Positions 34,328-42,386 of a stretch of 60,866 nt of DNA are shown one piece after another. Source of the DNA: an uncultured Porphyromonadaceae bacterium (GTDB lineage Bacteria > Bacteroidota > Bacteroidia > Bacteroidales > Paludibacteraceae). The notes under the pieces were generated by a model, which worked only from the letters and a program-made list of their open reading frames with translations, had not been told where the DNA came from and did not search any database. The position numbers and the translations under genes are program-made. The stretch covers positions 1 through 60,866 of the forward strand of contig CASEAJ010000102.1 in assembly GCA_949285425.1 (NCBI GenBank), read 5' to 3'. How positions within the stretch are numbered: position 1 is the stretch's first letter; each line of letters opens with the position of its first letter.

Positions 34328-36331
34328 ATGGAAATACTTCCTGTTGTAAAATCGGATCCTTATTTGATTCCTTATGCCGATGCCATTTGGGGACGGTACG
34401 AATATAGCCGCTACATGGAAAAAAAGTTGACCGGCGGCACACAGACCTTAGCTGATTTCGCCTCCGGCTATTTGTATTTCGGTCTGCACCGTACGGTGGA
34501 TGGTTGGGTCTTTCGTGAATGGGCGCCTAATGCAACCGCCATGTATATGATCGGGGATTTCAATTGTTGGGAAAAAAAGGCGGATTATGCTTTGCGAAAA
34601 CTTTCCAGTGGCATTTGGGAGATAAAGCTGCCTCTTTATGCCTTGGAACACGGGCAATACTTCAAACTGTTCGTTGAATGGGATGGAGGATCGGGTGAGC
34701 GCATTCCGGCCTGGACAAGAAGGGTTGTTCAGGATGATGAAACGAAAATATTCAGTGCTCAGGTGTGGAATCCGGAAACCCCGTATCGGTTCAAATATCC
34801 CCATTTCAAGCCGAGCCGTGACCCGCTGCTCATTTACGAGTGCCACATCGGCATGTCGAGCAATGAGGAGAAAGTGTCAACTTATGAAGAGTTCCGTCTG
34901 AACGTTTTGCCGCGTATAGCCCGATTGGGTTATAACTGCATTCAGATTATGGCGATACAGGAACATCCATATTACGGCTCGTTCGGTTATCATGTGTCCA
35001 GTTTCTTTGCCGCTTCATCCCGTTTCGGCACTCCCGACGAGTTGAAACATTTGATTGACGATGCGCATGGCTTGGGCATAGCTGTCATTATGGATTTGGT
35101 ACATTCTCACGCAGTGAAGAACGAAGTTGAAGGGTTGGGGCGTTTCGATGGAACTCCCTACCAGTACTTTCACGGAGGCAGCCGGCGCGAGCATCCGGCG
35201 TGGGACTCCCTGCTTTTCGATTATGCCAAGCCGGAAGTCATGCATTTCCTGCTTTCCAATTGTAAGTTCTGGCTCGAAGAGTATCATTTTGACGGTTTCC
35301 GCTTCGATGGGGTTACCTCCATGCTTTACCGCAGCCACGGCTTGGGCGAAAACTTCAGCAGTTACGATGCCTATTACAACATGAATCAGGATGGCGATGC
35401 CATCTGCTACCTCACGCTGGCCAATAAGTTGATTCACCAGCTGAACCCGCAGGCCATTACCATAGCCGAGGAAATGAGCGGTATGCCGGGACTGGCCAAT
35501 CGGGTGGAAGATGGCGGTATGGGCTTCGACTACCGTTTGGCTATGGGTGTGCCCGATTTTTGGATTAAGTATATCAAGGAAGTGAAAGACGAGGACTGGA
35601 AAGTGGGACACATTTATTGGGAACTGACCAATCGGCGTGCCGATGAGAAGACCATAAGCTATGCCGAAAGCCACGACCAGGCTTTGGTAGGCGACAAAAC
35701 CATCATATTTCGCCTGATTGATGCCGAGATGTACTGGCACATGCAGAAAGGCGACAACACGTTGTTGGTCGACCGGGGCATTGCACTTCACAAAATGATT
35801 CGTCTGATAACGGCAACCACCATGAACGGCGGTTATCTGAACTTTATGGGCAACGAGTTCGGTCATCCGGAGTGGATTGACTTTCCGCGCGAGGGTAACG
35901 GATGGTCCTACAAATATGCTCGCCGGCAATGGGAACTGGTCGATAATCCCAATTACCTGTATCGTGGTTTGGGCGAGTTCGACCGGGCCATGATTGGCCT
36001 GATCAAGTCGGTGGAACATTTCAACCTGTTGCCGCTCCAGCAGTTGTGGGACAAGGAAGGAGACCAGGTGTTGGCTTATCAGCGGGGTGACCTGGTGTTT
36101 GTGTTCAACTTCAGCGGAGTGAACTCCTATTCCGACTATGGCATATTGGCCGAACCGGGAACCTACAAGGTGGTGCTGAACACCGACAATCCGCTGTTCG
36201 ATGGATTCGGACTCATGGACGAGGATGTGCTTCATTTTACCTTGGCCGAACCGCGTGACCCAAGCGGCAAGGAATGGTTGAAGTTGTATATCCCCGCACG
36301 CTCGGCATTCGTGTTGAAGAAGGTGAGGTAA
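34328..36331 (+). CDS. glgB: 1,4-alpha-glucan branching enzyme
   Basis: I start at the ATG at 34328 (MEILPVVKSDPYLIPYADAI), 667 residues; the TTG nine bases earlier is less likely. An N-terminal CBM48 domain (about 45-150) precedes the GH13 barrel with DLVHSHAVKN, nucleophile Asp near 327 in DGFRFDGV, acid Glu near 381 in IAEEMSGMPG, and SYAESHDQALVG. The C-terminal beta domain ends the protein. The sequence is of the eukaryote-like GH13_8 type common in Bacteroidetes. It adds alpha-1,6 branches to glycogen. No other glycogen gene is nearby. Confidence 0.93.
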   Translation: MEILPVVKSDPYLIPYADAIWGRYEYSRYMEKKLTGGTQTLADFASGYLYFGLHRTVDGWVFREWAPNATAMYMIGDFNCWEKKADYALRKLSSGIWEIKLPLYALEHGQYFKLFVEWDGGSGERIPAWTRRVVQDDETKIFSAQVWNPETPYRFKYPHFKPSRDPLLIYECHIGMSSNEEKVSTYEEFRLNVLPRIARLGYNCIQIMAIQEHPYYGSFGYHVSSFFAASSRFGTPDELKHLIDDAHGLGIAVIMDLVHSHAVKNEVEGLGRFDGTPYQYFHGGSRREHPAWDSLLFDYAKPEVMHFLLSNCKFWLEEYHFDGFRFDGVTSMLYRSHGLGENFSSYDAYYNMNQDGDAICYLTLANKLIHQLNPQAITIAEEMSGMPGLANRVEDGGMGFDYRLAMGVPDFWIKYIKEVKDEDWKVGHIYWELTNRRADEKTISYAESHDQALVGDKTIIFRLIDAEMYWHMQKGDNTLLVDRGIALHKMIRLITATTMNGGYLNFMGNEFGHPEWIDFPREGNGWSYKYARRQWELVDNPNYLYRGLGEFDRAMIGLIKSVEHFNLLPLQQLWDKEGDQVLAYQRGDLVFVFNFSGVNSYSDYGILAEPGTYKVVLNTDNPLFDGFGLMDEDVLHFTLAEPRDPSGKEWLKLYIPARSAFVLKKVR

Positions 36332-36353
36332 GAAAGCGAAAGGCCAATATATG

Positions 36354-36411
36354 ATACAATAAACACAGAAGGCGGATTACATTTGTAATCCGCCTTCTGT
36401 GTTTATTGTAT
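36354..36411. terminator. 27-base perfect hairpin between glgB and rng
   Basis: The arm at 36354-36380 (ends GGCGGATTAC) is exactly complementary to 36385-36411 around an ATTT loop. It sits between convergent stop codons and can end both transcripts. Confidence 0.9.
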
Positions 36412-36422
36412 AAAAAACTTCG

Positions 36423-37997
36423 TTACGAAATCTTTTCCACTTTTTCTTGCAGGTCAATTTCAATACCGCTTTTGTCGACAAATTTGTATTGCAGGAACCC
36501 TAACTGTTGTGAGGGAACGACTTTGCAGCCTTTGCCGAACTCTTTTCTCCATTTCCTTTTTATGGAGAAGAACCCTTTGTCCACATAGGCATAGACGTAG
36601 GGGTGAATGTAAAGGATAAAATCGGTTACCTTTAATGTTTTTGTCAGATAGTCTATTTTGTTCTCCAACTGGTCGGTAAACAGGATGGACGGTTTGATGG
36701 TCCCTTTACCGTGGCAGGTCGGACAACTTTCGTCCAGGTCGATGTCAATGGCCGGACGTACCCTTTGCCGGGTTATCTGCATTAAGCCGAATTTGCTCAA
36801 CGGAAGAATGTTATGTTTGGCCCGGTCGTCGGCCATGAACTCGCGCATCTTCTCGTATAGGTTCTGGCGGTGTTCGCCTTCGTGCATGTCGATGAAGTCG
36901 ATGACGATGATGCCGCCCATATCGCGCAGACGGAGTTGGCGGGCTATTTCTTCGGCTGCCGCCAGGTTCACTTCATGGGCGTTGGCTTCTTGTCCGTTTC
37001 CGGCTTTTGAGCGGTTGCCGCTGTTTACATCGATTACGTGTAACGCTTCGGTGTGTTCGATAATCAGGTAAGCTCCGTTTTTGAAAGATACGGTTTTGCC
37101 CAGTGATGACTTGATTTGTTTGGTGATGCCGAAACTGTCGAAGATAGGGAGGTCATCCTTGTATAGGGTTACGATGTCCTTCTGTTCGGGAGCAATCAGC
37201 TTTACGTAGTTCGCCACTTCGGTGCATATGCTTTCGTCGTTGATGTGTATATGCTTGAAGTTCGGGTTGAACAGGTCGCGCAGTATGCCTACGGTGCGTC
37301 CTATTTCTTCAAGAATGAGGCTGACGCCTTTCGATTGCTGCACTTTGACAACGGCTTCTTCCCAACGTTTGACCAATATCTTCAGTTCGTTGTCGAGTTC
37401 GGCCACCTTTTTCCCTTCGGCTACTGTCCGTGCAATGACGCCGAATCCTTTCGGCTTGATGCTTTGTATGAGCTGTTTCAGCCGTGCGCGTTCTCCTTCG
37501 CTTTTTATTTTTTGGGAAATGGATATCTTTTCGGCGAAAGGAATCAGCACCAGAAAACGGCCGGCGATGGAAAGTTCGGCTGTCAGTCGGGGCCCTTTGG
37601 TCGATATGGGTTCCTTGACTATCTGTACGAGGATTTCCTGTCCGGTTTTCAGCGTTTCGCCGATGGTTCCGTTCTTGTCTATTTCCGGAAGAAGTTTTGT
37701 TTTCGACGTCACAGGCACTTTCTTCCGGTCGCTCAATGCCTGGGTCGTAAACTGGGTAAGGGTATTGAAATTGGAACCTAAATCAAGATAGTGCAGAAAA
37801 GCGTCTTTTCCGTAACCAACGTCCACAAAGGCTGCGTTCAAACCGGGCATCAGTTTCTTGACCCGTCCCATGTAGATGTTCCCGACGGCGAATTGTTCTT
37901 CGCGTCCTTCTTTGTGAAGCTCTACAAGGCGTTTGTTTTCGAGCAGCGCAATAGTTATTTCCGATGGTTTGACATCTACTACTAATTCGCTATCCAC
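36423..37997 (-). CDS. rng: Ribonuclease E/G family endoribonuclease
   Basis: The 524-residue protein starts best at a GTG (37997, VDSELVVDVKPSEITIALLE), where homology to RNase G begins; the frame from an ATG at 38087 reads through the palindromic element and has no family support. An S1 domain follows (about 35-120), then the RNase H-like core with the Mg-binding IIVIDFIDM motif and the Zn-link CPTCHGKGT near 405-413. It matures rRNA ends and decays mRNA. HU lies upstream on the same strand, as in other Bacteroidales. The GTG start next to a repeat element suggests that the element moved into the 5' region. Confidence 0.88.
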   Translation of the reverse strand: MDSELVVDVKPSEITIALLENKRLVELHKEGREEQFAVGNIYMGRVKKLMPGLNAAFVDVGYGKDAFLHYLDLGSNFNTLTQFTTQALSDRKKVPVTSKTKLLPEIDKNGTIGETLKTGQEILVQIVKEPISTKGPRLTAELSIAGRFLVLIPFAEKISISQKIKSEGERARLKQLIQSIKPKGFGVIARTVAEGKKVAELDNELKILVKRWEEAVVKVQQSKGVSLILEEIGRTVGILRDLFNPNFKHIHINDESICTEVANYVKLIAPEQKDIVTLYKDDLPIFDSFGITKQIKSSLGKTVSFKNGAYLIIEHTEALHVIDVNSGNRSKAGNGQEANAHEVNLAAAEEIARQLRLRDMGGIIVIDFIDMHEGEHRQNLYEKMREFMADDRAKHNILPLSKFGLMQITRQRVRPAIDIDLDESCPTCHGKGTIKPSILFTDQLENKIDYLTKTLKVTDFILYIHPYVYAYVDKGFFSIKRKWRKEFGKGCKVVPSQQLGFLQYKFVDKSGIEIDLQEKVEKIS

Positions 37998-38030
37998 TTT
38001 CTGTTCTTTTTTAGGGTTCTGTTGTATAAG

Positions 38031-38222
38031 GCGGGTTCTGTAAATTCTCCGCCATAGCAATTTTGGGTTTTGTGGGTTGGCTTTCACGTGCTTTTGTTTT
38101 CATGCGGCTTCTTTTTGTGCTTTCATATTCAATCGCATGGCCTGCCATGCTCTTTTAATGAAAAACAAAGCCTGCTCGCCTGAAAAGCGAAAATCACCGA
38201 TAAGGCAATTTATGAAACCCAC
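38031..38222. repeat. Palindromic element type E, copy 2 (minus orientation) with core
   Basis: Ends read TGGGTTTCATA (38221 leftward) and GGGTTCTGTA (from 38033). Interior segments match 34112-34266 on the opposite strand. It has the core GCATGGCCTGCCATGC (38135-38150), a perfect palindrome of the same design as the cores at 30292 and 39843. Confidence 0.7.
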
Positions 38223-38312
38223 CATAAGAAAAAACAAACTTAAAGCAAGACTGTGCTGTTAAGTTTGTTTTTTTCTTGGACTTTACTTGACTAAAGACCA
38301 ATAAAAGACTTG

Positions 38313-38402
38313 TTATTTCTTTTTGTGTCTGTTTTTTCTCAGTCTTTTTTTACGCTTGTGAGTAGACATTTTATGTCTTTTTCTTTTCTTTCCGCTAGGC
38401 AT
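38313..38402 (-). CDS. 29-residue basic ribosomal protein, AURKAIP1/COX24 (bS22-like)
   Basis: The tiny ORF reads MPSGKKRKRHKMSTHKRKKR and ends LRKNRHKKK: 17 of 29 residues are Lys or Arg. It is the short Bacteroidetes protein annotated as AURKAIP1/COX24 domain, related to the mycobacterial small-subunit protein bS22, and probably binds rRNA near the decoding centre. It sits 27 bases after HU and shares its transcript. Its length is below common ORF cutoffs. Confidence 0.85.
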   Translation of the reverse strand: MPSGKKRKRHKMSTHKRKKRLRKNRHKKK

Positions 38403-38429
38403 AGGACGTACTTGTTTAATAGTTAGACA

Positions 38430-38702
38430 TTATTTTACTTGACCCATAAAGGTCTTTGCCGGCTTGAACGAAGGAATGTTGTGGGCCGGTATGATGATTG
38501 TTGTATTCTTAGAAATGTTACGGGCGGTTTTTTCGGCTCTGTGTTTTACGATGAAACTGCCGAAACCTCTCAAATAAACATTTTCATTTTTTGCCAACGA
38601 GCCTTTAACCGTTTCCATGAAAGCTTCTACAGTCTCCAACACCGTAGCTTTGTCAAAGCCTGTTTTAAGGGCAATCTCGTTTACAATGTCTGCTTTTGTC
38701 AT
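38430..38702 (-). CDS. hup: HU-family DNA-binding protein
   Basis: The 90-residue protein is full length: helical dimer domain (1-45), then beta-arms with GFGSFIVKHRAEKTARNI and the arm-tip region IIIPAHNIPSFKPAKTF. The Pro that intercalates into DNA lies in IPAHNIP. It bends and compacts DNA. It heads the HU / COX24-type / rng cluster, read leftward from a TATATTTG -7 box at 38762. Confidence 0.95.
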   Translation of the reverse strand: MTKADIVNEIALKTGFDKATVLETVEAFMETVKGSLAKNENVYLRGFGSFIVKHRAEKTARNISKNTTIIIPAHNIPSFKPAKTFMGQVK

Positions 38703-38761
38703 TTTTATAAGTTTATTAATTAGTTGATTATATTTTTTTCTCCTTGTCTGAAAAAGGACTG

Positions 38762-38769
38762 CAAATATA
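38762..38769 (-). promoter_or_regulatory. -7 box of the hup operon
   Basis: CAAATATA reads TATATTTG leftward, an exact -7 match 60 bases before the hup start. It opens a 1389-base gene-free region (38703-40091) filled with repeat elements. Confidence 0.6.
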
Positions 38770-38903
38770 GGGTTTTTTCTTTTGAATGAAAAACATTTGG
38801 AATGCTTTTTTTGCAGAAAGTGCTTTTGGGTAACATTTTAGGAGTGTCGGGCCGGTATTTCAGTGTCGGGAAAGTTCGCTTTATGCTTCATTTCTTTTAT
38901 ATA

Positions 38904-39010
38904 AGTAATTCATAAAATTCAAACGATATTGTTAGCCTGTTTTCACGAACTCATTTCATTTCGAAAAAATCCTCACAAAAGCATAGCAATTGATTTTCAC
39001 AGGTTGCTTA
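38904..39010. repeat. Palindromic element type D lacking the core (minus orientation)
   Basis: Read leftward it matches 30220-30411 at both ends (TTTTGTGAG, TTTTTCGAAATGA, then GAAAACAGG, TATCGTTT) but the roughly 90 bases between CGAAATGA and the GAGTT-GAAAACAGG segment are missing, including the GCGTAGCGGG core. Confidence 0.65.
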
Positions 39011-39086
39011 TGTAAAAGAGGGGCGGGAAGATAAGGAACAGTCGCTGTACTGATAAAGTCGTGTGTTTTTGCCGATGATATTCTTT

Positions 39087-39168
39087 TTTCACCTATATGA
39101 AAAAAGCTTTTCACCTATGTGAAAAATATGTTTCACCTATGTGAAAAATGCTTTTCACCTATGTGAAA
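39087..39168. repeat. 22-base-period dyad array, four units (TTTCAC arms)
   Basis: TTTCAC-CTAT-GTGAAA repeats with starts at 39087, 39109, 39131 and 39153. It is followed by CATCATG at 39175 and again at 39197, the 22-base phase being kept. Upstream bases GTGTGTTTTTGC resemble the lead-in of the 21232 array. Confidence 0.9.
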
Positions 39169-39348
39169 AAAGAACATCATGCTGTTTGATGCACGACATC
39201 ATGGTTATTCGATAGGGGGGTGTTCAGTTTGATGTTCTCATTTTTATCGCAAATTCAATCATTTGTTTGTCTATAATATACTGATATGCATTGCATTTAT
39301 TTTCATGCTCCGAGAATACGTTGTGATTATTCAAGTATCGCAAGTGAG

Positions 39349-39590
39349 AATGAACCGGTTCTTTGTTTGCTGCAAAGGGGCTGTCCGCCCCTGCCACCCC
39401 GACTTCCTTTCTTTCTACAGCGAAAGAAAGGAAGCAAAGAACGCCGCCGCTGTGCCCGCCTCGCACGGAAAATCCGTTCTTACGAAGCCTGAATGCCTGA
39501 ACTCGCTTCGCTCGAACAACAGGCCTTCGGGCGGCTTCTACAGGACGATTTTCCGGCTCACCGGCCAAGGCGGGGAAAAATGAACCGGTT
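39349..39590. repeat. Dispersed repeat flanked by 12-base direct repeats
   Basis: AATGAACCGGTT occurs at 39349-39360 and 39579-39590, bracketing a G/C-rich segment with a hairpin (CTTTCTTTCTACAGCGAAAGAAAG near 39410) and CGCTTCGCTCG, CCTTCGGGCGG stretches. The bracketing repeats look like a target-site duplication. A shortened copy is at 7807-7852. Similar DNA occurs widely in bacterial intergenic regions and is often miscalled as short genes; I see no real coding frame. Confidence 0.6.
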
Positions 39591-39730
39591 GGCAAGCCGT
39601 TGCATCTGAAATTTTCATCGTCATTTACTTGTAAAATTGAGTATGCTTATGAAACGCGACTCAATTTTAATGCAAAAACTGGGATATTAAACTGAAACCC
39701 TAATTATTCGACGGTTTTGGCGGGCTTGCG

Positions 39731-39937
39731 GGTTAAACCCAAATCGGTCATTAGGACGTTCAGTCCTTGTTTCACTTGTGAGGGGCATCTCTTTTTGCCT
39801 GTTTTGGTTCCCTGCCGGTGCTTTGCCGCCCCGTGTCTTGGTACATAGCCCGCTATGCGTCTGCGACGTGGAACGTCAAACCCCTCGGCATGAAACTAAA
39901 AACAGGGCAAAACCTAATGACCGATTGGGGTTTAACC
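39731..39937. repeat. 207-base inverted-repeat element with core (type G)
   Basis: Arms GGTTAAACCC...TCATTAGG (39731-39755) and its inverse (39913-39937) match in 24 of 25 positions. The core ACATAGCCCGCTATGC (39843-39858) is the same kind of palindrome as at 30292 and 38135. It ends 17 bases before the PhoB-type box of the porin operon. Confidence 0.75.
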
Positions 39938-39953
39938 GAAACTTCGTTGTTTC

Positions 39954-39987
39954 GTAACAATTTCGTAACAATGAATGCGGACTTTTG
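39954..39987 (+). promoter_or_regulatory. PhoB-type box and -7 element of the porin/pst operon
   Basis: GTAACA at 39954-39959 and 39965-39970 (11-base period), 9 bases, then GACTTTTG at 39980-39987 and CAGCG. Layout and sequence match 2837-2870 and 7651-7684. A second possible -7 box, TAACTTTG, lies at 40041-40048. Confidence 0.8.
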
Positions 39988-40091
39988 CAGCGAATTAATT
40001 GAAGAATGGGGAACAAAGTAGGTAGAAGAAGTTTTTTTATTAACTTTGTTTGCTTTATATAATTTGTATTGGAAAAAAATTGAAAACGGGC

Positions 40092-41360
40092 ATGAATCCT
40101 ATTTATTCTACTCGGGTCGGTGTGTGTGTGGCCTTGTTGCTGGCAACGGTTGTGTTGCAGGCCCAGAATGCTTCCGCAAAGACTGACGGACGCCAAACGG
40201 CAGAGCGCACGGAAGGTGTGTCGTTGCTGCCTTCGGGCAAACTGAAAGTGTCGGGCTACATACAGGCGCAGTTCCAGTATGGAGAGAAAGATGCCTCTCT
40301 TGGCGTGGGAGCGGACAATGAGGACCGGGACCGTGCATTCAACCGTATCGGTGTGCGCCGCGGACGTGTCAAACTGACTTATGAGGAACGGCTGCTGTCC
40401 GGTGTGTTTCAGGTGGACCTGACGGAAAAAGGTTTGAGCCTGAAGGATGCATATGTGAATGTGAAAGATCCGTGGTGGTGTACGAACGAATTGCGGGCCG
40501 GTGTGTTTGACCGTCCGTTCGGTTATGAGATAACCTATTCGTCAGGCCGTCGTGAGTCGCCCGAACGTTCTGTAGTGTTCCGCACGCTTTTTCCGCAGGA
40601 ACGTGACTTGGGAGCCAAGCTGGTGCTGCGTGCCCCTGAATCGTCGCCCTGGCATTGTGTGAAACTGGAGGCCGGACTCGTGGCCGGTAACGGCATAAAG
40701 CCGGAAACCGACAGCCGGAAAGACTTTATCGGGCATGTGCTTGTGGAAAACGGTGTGGGTGACTGGCTGGACTATGCTGCCGGATTTTCCTATTACAACG
40801 GCGGAGTGTTCCAGGGCACGGACAGCGTGTACAGGATGCAGGGAAAAGCCTTTGAACTTCATGCCGATGCAGGAAACAAGGGACGTTTTGCCAAGCGGGA
40901 GTATATAGGATTGGAAGGAAGGCTGAACTTCAAAACCCTGTTGGGCCGGACGCAGTTGCGGGGCGAGTTTCTGATGGGTACACAGCCGGGCACACAAGCC
41001 TCGTCAAAAAGCCCGAACTACAGTGTACTGCCTGCCGACAACATATACATTCGCAATTTTTTCGGAGGATATGCCATGCTGGTGCACGACATAGCACGCA
41101 CCCCTTTCGCTGTGGTGGCGAAATATGACTGGTACGACCCGAACGTGAACGTGTCGGGCGACGAGGTCGGCCTGAACGGAACCGGTGAAGCCGATGCGTG
41201 GCAGCGCACTTTGGGGATAGGGGCATTGTGGTATGCGACGAAAAACATGTACCTGCAGGCTTATTATGATTTTGTTTATCTTGAGAAAACCGACCGACTG
41301 GCCTTTTTAAAAGAGAGGGAAGCTGACCTCTTTACCTTACGGCTGCAATATAAATTCTGA
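40092..41360 (+). CDS. Phosphate-selective porin (OprP/OprO family)
   Basis: I start at 40092 (MNPIYSTRVGVCVALLLATVVLQAQNA), which begins at the signal peptide and gives 422 residues; the longer frame from 40050 adds only a lead. The mature protein is a barrel with the OprP start GKLKVSGYIQAQFQYG, then NRIGVRRGRVKLTYEERL and strands such as VFQVDLTEKGLSLKDAYV and RAGVFDRPFGYEITYSSG, ending in the terminal aromatic LRLQYKF. It lets phosphate or pyrophosphate diffuse across the outer membrane. It heads the pst block and carries the PhoB-type promoter. Confidence 0.9.
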   Translation: MNPIYSTRVGVCVALLLATVVLQAQNASAKTDGRQTAERTEGVSLLPSGKLKVSGYIQAQFQYGEKDASLGVGADNEDRDRAFNRIGVRRGRVKLTYEERLLSGVFQVDLTEKGLSLKDAYVNVKDPWWCTNELRAGVFDRPFGYEITYSSGRRESPERSVVFRTLFPQERDLGAKLVLRAPESSPWHCVKLEAGLVAGNGIKPETDSRKDFIGHVLVENGVGDWLDYAAGFSYYNGGVFQGTDSVYRMQGKAFELHADAGNKGRFAKREYIGLEGRLNFKTLLGRTQLRGEFLMGTQPGTQASSKSPNYSVLPADNIYIRNFFGGYAMLVHDIARTPFAVVAKYDWYDPNVNVSGDEVGLNGTGEADAWQRTLGIGALWYATKNMYLQAYYDFVYLEKTDRLAFLKEREADLFTLRLQYKF

Positions 41361-41548
41361 CAGGAAAACAAGGGTATCTTAGTGATTGGTTGATGCGCCA
41401 TGCGTGTCAATACAGCCCTTTCCATGTCTTGAAGAAACGGTTTGTTTGAATAAAAATAGATTGTAAAACAGTAGTTTACGCGGTGAAGAATGATCCGTGT
41501 ATGAAAAAAATGAATCATTGGAATGTTTAAACTATAAAGTAAAGAATT

Positions 41549-42364
41549 ATGAAGAAGATTGTATTTAGCTTGTGTTTGCTGGCATGCTCGTTCGGAGCCG
41601 CCAATGCACAGAAAATCAAAGGTTCGGATACGGTTTTGCCTTTGTCGCAGAAGGAAGCCGAAAACTATCTGAAAAAACACGCCGATGCGGTAGTTACAGT
41701 GACCGGCGGAGGCAGTGGTGTGGGCATTTCGGCTTTGCTCGAAGGGACCACGGACATAGCACAGGCGTCGCGCCGCATGAAGTTTGACGAACGCAACAAG
41801 CTGAAGGCTGCCGGCAAGACGGTCAAGGAAGTGATTGTGGCCTATGATGCGCTTGCTGTGGTGGTGCATCCGTCGAACCCTGTAAAACAGCTTACACGCG
41901 AACAGCTCGAAGGCATTTTCACGGGCAAGATAACCAACTGGAAAGAATTGGGGGGCAAAGATTTGAAGATTGTGCCTTATTCGCGTGAAACCTCGTCGGG
42001 AACGTATGAGTTTTTCAAGTCGAGCGTGTTGAAAAACCGCAATTACATGAGCGGCATTATGAGTATGCCGGCTACGGGAGCTATCGTGCAGTCGGTGAGC
42101 CAGACACCGGGAGCCATCGGTTACATCGGACTGGCCTATCTGTCCGACGAAGTACAGGCCGTAAAGGTGTCGTATGACCAAGGCGTGACGTTTGTCGCTC
42201 CGTCCATAGCCCATGCGAAAGACCAGACCTATCCCATTGTCCGTCCGTTGTATTATTATTATGAAATGCAGTCGGAAGCGCTGGTGAAACCTTTTGTAGA
42301 CTACGTGCTTTCTGCCGAAGGGCAAAAGACGGTGGCCGATTTGGGATATGTAACAATAAAGTAG
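41549..42364 (+). CDS. pstS: Phosphate-binding protein PstS
   Basis: The 271-residue periplasmic protein (signal peptide to about residue 20) has the phosphate-site loops: KIKGSDTVLPLSQ, GGGSGVGISALLEGTTDIAQASR and SRETSSGTYEFF. It follows the porin by 188 bases with no clear promoter of its own; it may be read through from the porin promoter. It delivers phosphate to PstCA. It is short compared with E. coli PstS (about 346 residues). Confidence 0.96.
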   Translation: MKKIVFSLCLLACSFGAANAQKIKGSDTVLPLSQKEAENYLKKHADAVVTVTGGGSGVGISALLEGTTDIAQASRRMKFDERNKLKAAGKTVKEVIVAYDALAVVVHPSNPVKQLTREQLEGIFTGKITNWKELGGKDLKIVPYSRETSSGTYEFFKSSVLKNRNYMSGIMSMPATGAIVQSVSQTPGAIGYIGLAYLSDEVQAVKVSYDQGVTFVAPSIAHAKDQTYPIVRPLYYYYEMQSEALVKPFVDYVLSAEGQKTVADLGYVTIK

Positions 42365-42386
42365 ACTTTCTGTTTGTGTTGGCGCA

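Noticed and set aside
39263..39595. Short coding frames across the 39349-39590 repeat
   Set aside because: Frames exist on both strands over a hairpin-rich repeat with no start context or homology.
41463..41478. An own PhoB-type box before pstS (GTAAAACAGTAGTTTAC)
   Set aside because: It is an inverted, not direct, repeat and lacks the GACTTTTG box at the right distance.
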